Shown piece after piece: positions 6,068 to 9,721 of a stretch of 9,721 nucleotides of DNA; the first letter of the stretch is position 1; every line of letters starts with the position of its first letter. The notes below the pieces were generated by a model. That model saw only the letters and a program-made list of their open reading frames with translations, made no database searches and had not been told where the DNA came from. Made by a program: the position numbers and the translations under genes. Origin of the DNA: Thermodesulfobacterium sp. (lineage in GTDB: Bacteria > Desulfobacterota > Thermodesulfobacteria > Thermodesulfobacteriales > Thermodesulfobacteriaceae); NCBI GenBank assembly GCA_021163085.1, contig JAGGXL010000051.1, forward strand, positions 1-9,721, written 5' to 3'.

Positions 6068-8275
6068 ATGGAAAAGATAGGTGTTTTTATATGTACTTCT
6101 TGTGATATCGGAAAACGCTTAGATATTGCCGAGCTTGAAAATGCTGCTCGCGAACAGGGAGCAGCAGCTGTATATAGCAAAGAATTTCTCTGTTCCAAAG
6201 AAGGAAGAGCTTTTATAGAAGAAAAGATTCAGCAGGATGGTCTTGATGCTGTTTCAATTTGTGCCTGTTCTCAAAGAGTTAATTATGATGTATTTAATTT
6301 TGAAAATGTAGCAGTAGACAGAACAAGTTTAAGAGAAGGGGTAGTTTGGAGTAGATTCCCTGTTGGTGAAGAAGGTAATATATTAGAGGATACAGCTGAA
6401 TATGTAGAAGGAGTATCTTTTAAAGATGAACTTATGTCTTTAGCAAAAGATTATGTAAGAATGGGTGTTGCAAAACTTCAGAGCTACAAAATGCCTGAAC
6501 CATTTAAACCAGAAGAAGAGATTTCCAAAACTATACTTGTTATTGGTGGAGGAGTTGCTGGATTAACTGCGGCGATAGAAGCTGCTAATGCAGGTTATGA
6601 AGTGGTACTTGTTGAAAAAGAAAAAGAGCTTGGTGGTTTTGTAGCTAAAATGAAAGCTCATTGCGAGGTTAATCACCCTTATAAAAATATTGTTCCACCT
6701 ATAGTAAACGACCTTATCCCTCAGGTAGAAAACAATGAGAAAATAAAAGTTTATAAAGGAGCAACTGTTGCAAGTATTTCAGGTATGCCGGGGCTGTTTA
6801 ATGTAAAAATTAATGCAGGTGGTAAAGAAGAAGAGGTTAAGATTGGTTCAATTGTTTTAGCAGCTGGTTTTAAACCTTATGATGCAAGCAAGCTTACTGA
6901 TTTAGGATACGGAAATATAAAAAATGTGGTTACTAATGTTCAGTTTGAACAAATGGCAAAAGAAGGAAAGTTAATAAGACCTTCAGATGGAGCTCCAATT
7001 AAGAGTGTTCTTTTTATCCAGTGTGCAGGACAGAGAGATGAGAATCATCTTCCTTATTGTTCAGGATATTGCTGTTTAGCATCCCTTAAGCAGGCTAAAT
7101 ATATAAGAGAAGCAGATCCAGAGGCAAAAGCATTTATAATTTATGACCATATGAGAACAATGGGAATTTATGAAAATTTTTATAAGAATTTACAGGATGA
7201 CCCTGGAGTCTTTTTAACTAAAGGTAAAGTGGTTGAAGTTTCAGAGGGAGAAGATGGAAAAGTAAAAGTAATAGTTGATGAAACTTTATTAGGAGAAAAA
7301 TTAGAGATAAATGTTGATCTTGTTGTACTTGCTATAGGAATGGTTCCTGTTACAGCAGAAGAACCTGTCCTTAATTTAGAATACAGACAGGGACCAGGAT
7401 TACCGCCTGATGAGCTTGAGCTTTTTTATGGTTATGCCGATTCTAACTATGTTTGTTTCCCTTATGAGACAAGAAGAACAGGAATATATGCAGCTGGTGC
7501 AATACATCAACCTATGACCATTGCTCAAGCAATAGAAGATGCTCGTGGGGCAACACTTAAGGCAATTCAGTGCTTGGTTGCTATTGAAAAAGGGCATGCA
7601 GTTCATCCAAGAACTTGGGATTTTGCTTATCCAGAATTTGACCTCAAAATGTGCACTCAGTGTAAGAGATGCACAGAGGAGTGTCCTTTTGGTGCATTAA
7701 ATGAAGATGAAAAAGGTAATCCTTTACCAAATATTACAAGATGTCGTCGTTGCGGGACCTGTTTTGGTGCCTGTCCACAGAGAATTATTAATTTCAAGGA
7801 TTACTCCATTGATATGGTAGGAAATATGATCAGAGCAACAGAGATGCCAGAGCAGGGATATGGGCTTTATAGACTTATGGCTTTTATCTGTGAAAATGAT
7901 GCTTTACCTGCCCTTGATATAGCAGCTTATCAAAAGAAAAATATACCTGTATCATATAGAATAATTCCTGTTAGATGTTTAGGTGCAGTTAATGTTTCTT
8001 TTGTTAAGGATGCTATGAGTAAAGGTTATGATGGAATTCTCTTGCTTGGATGTAAATACGGTGAAAATTATCAATGTCATTTTATTAAAGGAAGTGAACT
8101 TGCTAATAGACGTATGGAGAATGTTGCTGAAACATTACAGCAACTTGCTTTAGAGCCAGAAAGAGTTACTTTACATACTGTGGCTCTTGATGAGGTAGAA
8201 GAAGCAGTGAAAAAAATGAATGAATTTAATGAAGAAATAAAAGGATTTGAAGAAAATCCATTTAAAGGTTGGTAA
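6068..8275 (+). CDS. qmoB: quinone-interacting membrane-bound oxidoreductase subunit B (HdrA-MvhD-like)
   Basis: QmoB is the larger HdrA-like subunit of Qmo, thought to contact AprBA. The 735 residues fall into four parts. An N-terminal domain (1 to about 145) has Cys9, 12, 42, 65 and 67. An FAD domain has VIGGGVAG (158-165) and the HdrA signature CAGQRD...LPYCSGYCC (319-336). A double ferredoxin domain has Cys529/532/535/539 and Cys559/562/565/569, giving two [4Fe-4S] clusters. A C-terminal MvhD-like domain (about 600-735) has Cys608, 637, 662 and 670, of the type that binds a [2Fe-2S] cluster in methanogens. The middle part is paralogous to QmoA. The ribosome binding site AAGGGGG (6055-6061) lies inside the last codons of qmoA, a sign of translational coupling. 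Confidence 0.97.
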   Translation: MEKIGVFICTSCDIGKRLDIAELENAAREQGAAAVYSKEFLCSKEGRAFIEEKIQQDGLDAVSICACSQRVNYDVFNFENVAVDRTSLREGVVWSRFPVGEEGNILEDTAEYVEGVSFKDELMSLAKDYVRMGVAKLQSYKMPEPFKPEEEISKTILVIGGGVAGLTAAIEAANAGYEVVLVEKEKELGGFVAKMKAHCEVNHPYKNIVPPIVNDLIPQVENNEKIKVYKGATVASISGMPGLFNVKINAGGKEEEVKIGSIVLAAGFKPYDASKLTDLGYGNIKNVVTNVQFEQMAKEGKLIRPSDGAPIKSVLFIQCAGQRDENHLPYCSGYCCLASLKQAKYIREADPEAKAFIIYDHMRTMGIYENFYKNLQDDPGVFLTKGKVVEVSEGEDGKVKVIVDETLLGEKLEINVDLVVLAIGMVPVTAEEPVLNLEYRQGPGLPPDELELFYGYADSNYVCFPYETRRTGIYAAGAIHQPMTIAQAIEDARGATLKAIQCLVAIEKGHAVHPRTWDFAYPEFDLKMCTQCKRCTEECPFGALNEDEKGNPLPNITRCRRCGTCFGACPQRIINFKDYSIDMVGNMIRATEMPEQGYGLYRLMAFICENDALPALDIAAYQKKNIPVSYRIIPVRCLGAVNVSFVKDAMSKGYDGILLLGCKYGENYQCHFIKGSELANRRMENVAETLQQLALEPERVTLHTVALDEVEEAVKKMNEFNEEIKGFEENPFKGW

Positions 8276-8282
8276 AGGAGGG
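8274..8282 (+). promoter_or_regulatory. ribosome binding site that fixes the qmoC start at 8290
   Basis: AAAGGAGGG overlaps the last bases of the qmoB stop codon and stands seven bases before ATG 8290. The TTG in frame at 8269 lies upstream of this element and would put the Shine-Dalgarno inside the gene, so the seven extra residues of the longer frame are rejected. Confidence 0.85.
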
Positions 8283-8289
8283 AAAAGTT

Positions 8290-9483
8290 ATGGCTAATGA
8301 AGTAATAAAAGTAGATCCAGAATTAAAAGCCATTAAAGAAATACAGGCAGTAGGTGGTGATACATTAAAGAAGTGTTATCAATGTGCAACTTGTTCTACA
8401 GTTTGTCCTTTATCTTCTGATGAGGCACCTTTCCCAAGAAAGCAGATGATTTTAGCTCAATGGGGTTTTAAGGATAGGTTAGTTAATGATCCAGCTATTT
8501 GGTTGTGTCATCAATGTGGAGATTGTAGTAAATATTGTCCAAGAGAAGCTAACCCCGGGGATGTTATAGCAGCATTAAGACTTACAGTTATTAAAGAAGC
8601 AACACCTTTTAAATTTTTGCATACTTTTTTTAATAATGCTTGGGGATTTCCTATACTTATATTAATAGCTCTATCTTATATTTTAATTGCTGCCTTTGCT
8701 ACTTTTGGAGGAATTCCCAACTTTTTTGATGTTAATTCTTTTCCCTATGGTGGTCCTTCTTATGAAATTTGGTTTATACATCTTCCAGCCAGAGTCTTAA
8801 TGATAGATGTGGTATTTTTGCCTTTAGCAGCTTTTGTAATTATTATTTTATTTTCAGCTATTAATAGAATGTGGAATGCTTATGTTGAAACTTATAAAAT
8901 CCCTCAAGCTTACAGATATGGTATGTGGAGTATATTAAAAACCTATTTAATTCCTGCTATTGGAGAAATTTTAAATCATACCAGATTTGATAAATGTGAA
9001 GCAAACAAATGGAGAGCTTTACCTCATAAAGTTCTTCTTTGGGCATTTATTATTTTAGCATTAACTACTGCTATTGTTTTTGTTATGGCAGATATTTTAG
9101 GGTTTCATACTCCTTGGAATCCAATTCTTCATCCTGTAAAGTGGTTAGGAAACATTGGAGGTCTTATGCTTCTTTACGGAATTATCAGTATTATTTTAGG
9201 AAGATCTCAGGCTGAAAGAGAAAAGAGTGTAAGAACAAGTTATCCTGATAGTTTTCTTATTTATCTTATTTTACTTGTAGGTATTACTGGATTTAGTATA
9301 GAGATTTTTCGTAGTATTCCTGGTATAAAATCACTTACTTCTATAGTTTATCTTGCACATTTAGTGTTTGTATTTATCTTATTTTTAGGTGTGGCTTACT
9401 CTAAATTTGCACACCTTGCTTTTAGAACAACAGCGATTGTATTTGATTTATACTTTAAGGATATAAATCAAAAAATGTCTTAA
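8290..9483 (+). CDS. qmoC: quinone-interacting membrane-bound oxidoreductase subunit C (HdrC/HdrE fusion, membrane anchor)
   Basis: QmoC anchors Qmo in the inner membrane, takes electrons from menaquinol through b-type hemes and passes them to QmoAB. From ATG 8290 it has 397 residues. The N-terminal HdrC-like domain carries two [4Fe-4S] sites: Cys29/32/35/39 and Cys73/76/79/83, each C-x2-C-x2-C-x3-CP. The rest is HdrE/NarI-like, with about six hydrophobic segments near 117-137, 166-190, 246-270, 287-305, 321-340 and 349-372. His165, 273, 281, 357 and 375 lie in or near these segments and include the likely heme ligands; I cannot say which. It starts 14 bases after the qmoB stop. No qmoD-like gene and no terminator follow; the next gene is tRNA-Tyr 59 bases on. 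Confidence 0.96.
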   Translation: MANEVIKVDPELKAIKEIQAVGGDTLKKCYQCATCSTVCPLSSDEAPFPRKQMILAQWGFKDRLVNDPAIWLCHQCGDCSKYCPREANPGDVIAALRLTVIKEATPFKFLHTFFNNAWGFPILILIALSYILIAAFATFGGIPNFFDVNSFPYGGPSYEIWFIHLPARVLMIDVVFLPLAAFVIIILFSAINRMWNAYVETYKIPQAYRYGMWSILKTYLIPAIGEILNHTRFDKCEANKWRALPHKVLLWAFIILALTTAIVFVMADILGFHTPWNPILHPVKWLGNIGGLMLLYGIISIILGRSQAEREKSVRTSYPDSFLIYLILLVGITGFSIEIFRSIPGIKSLTSIVYLAHLVFVFILFLGVAYSKFAHLAFRTTAIVFDLYFKDINQKMS

Positions 9484-9500
9484 TCTCATTGAATCTTCTC

Positions 9501-9534
9501 TTGACAAAATTTTAATTTAAGTTAATTTTATAGT
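9501..9534 (+). promoter_or_regulatory. probable promoter for the tRNA-Tyr/tRNA-Gly unit
   Basis: TTGACA at 9501-9506 is a perfect -35. The best -10 by sequence is TATAGT at 9529-9534, but the spacer is then 22 bases, longer than normal. TTTTAT at 9526-9531 gives 19 bases with a weaker match. Transcription would begin within a few bases of the tRNA-Tyr 5' end (9543). The -10 region is repeated almost exactly at the left edge of the window. Confidence 0.5.
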
Positions 9535-9542
9535 GTGAAATT

Positions 9543-9625
9543 GGAGGGGTACCCGAGCGGCCAAAGGGGCCGGGCTGTAAACCCGGTGGCTTTCGCCTTC
9601 GGAGGTTCAAATCCTCCCCCCTCCA
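9543..9625 (+). tRNA. tRNA-Tyr (anticodon GTA)
   Basis: This is a class II cloverleaf with a long variable arm. The acceptor stem GGAGGGG (9543-9549) pairs with CCCCTCC (9618-9624), with discriminator A at 9625. The anticodon stem CCGGG/CCCGG (9570-9574 and 9582-9586) encloses CTGTAAA, anticodon GTA at 9577-9579. The T arm is GGAGG-TTCAAAT-CCTCC. CCA is not encoded, since T residues follow, so it must be added after transcription. G+C is about 66%, which fits a thermophile. Confidence 0.96.
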
Positions 9626-9643
9626 TTTTTTACTTTAAATAAT

Positions 9644-9715
9644 GCGGGCGTAGCTCAATGGTAGAGCATCAGCCTTCCAAGCTGAGGGTTGCGGGTTCGA
9701 GTCCCGTCGCCCGCT
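9644..9715 (+). tRNA. tRNA-Gly (anticodon TCC)
   Basis: The 72-base cloverleaf has the all-G/C acceptor stem GCGGGCG/CGCCCGC (9644-9650 and 9708-9714) and discriminator T at 9715. The anticodon stem TCAGC/GCTGA encloses CTTCCAA, with anticodon TCC at 9676-9678. The T arm is GCGGG-TTCGAGT-CCCGT, with a G-T closing pair. CCA is not encoded. It lies 18 bases after tRNA-Tyr and probably shares its transcript. The Tyr-Gly order recalls the common bacterial tRNA(Tyr)-tRNA(Gly)-tRNA(Thr)-tuf cluster. Confidence 0.96.
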
Positions 9716-9721
9716 TAGGAA

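Noticed and set aside
5749..6198. 149-codon antisense frame across the qmoA-qmoB junction
   Set aside because: It lies opposite two well-supported genes, has no good ribosome binding site or recognisable motif, and reads as a frame shadow.

Overview
The window is a dissimilatory sulfate-reduction locus, all on the + strand, from a thermophilic, low-G+C sulfate reducer. The DNA is about one third G+C by eye, with many AGA arginine codons and very A/T-rich spacers. The two tRNA genes, by contrast, are about 65% G+C, which is a growth-temperature signature. The gene content and base composition best fit a Thermodesulfobacterium-like bacterium; this placement is inference and was not tested by a search.

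Layout: 1-238 is an A/T-rich leader with no credible gene, a possible promoter and a 12-bp palindrome. 239-1615 is sat (ATP sulfurylase). 1646-2014 is a small uncharacterised gene. 2015-2174 is a spacer with a strong sigma70-type promoter and an imperfect hairpin. 2175-2675 and 2707-4707 are aprB and aprA (APS reductase). 4708-4822 holds a strong intrinsic terminator followed at once by a 15-bp inverted repeat. 4823-6064, 6068-8275 and 8290-9483 are qmoA, qmoB and qmoC, tightly packed. 9543-9625 is tRNA-Tyr(GTA) and 9644-9715 is tRNA-Gly(TCC).

The genes form one pathway. Sat makes APS and pyrophosphate from sulfate and ATP. AprBA reduces APS to sulfite and AMP. QmoABC carries electrons from the membrane quinone pool towards AprBA. 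DsrAB, pyrophosphatase and sulfate transporters are not in the window. Signals suggest three units: sat-orf2, aprBA with its own promoter and terminator, and qmoABC behind the terminator with an inverted repeat in its leader.

The most interesting unexplained item is the 122-residue protein between sat and aprB. From memory, Archaeoglobus fulgidus has an unnamed small ORF in the same position (sat-orf2-aprBA), so this may be a conserved but uncharacterised partner of sulfate activation. Two start sites should be read as internal ATGs: aprB at 2175 and qmoC at 8290. No mobile element, CRISPR array or pseudogene was seen.
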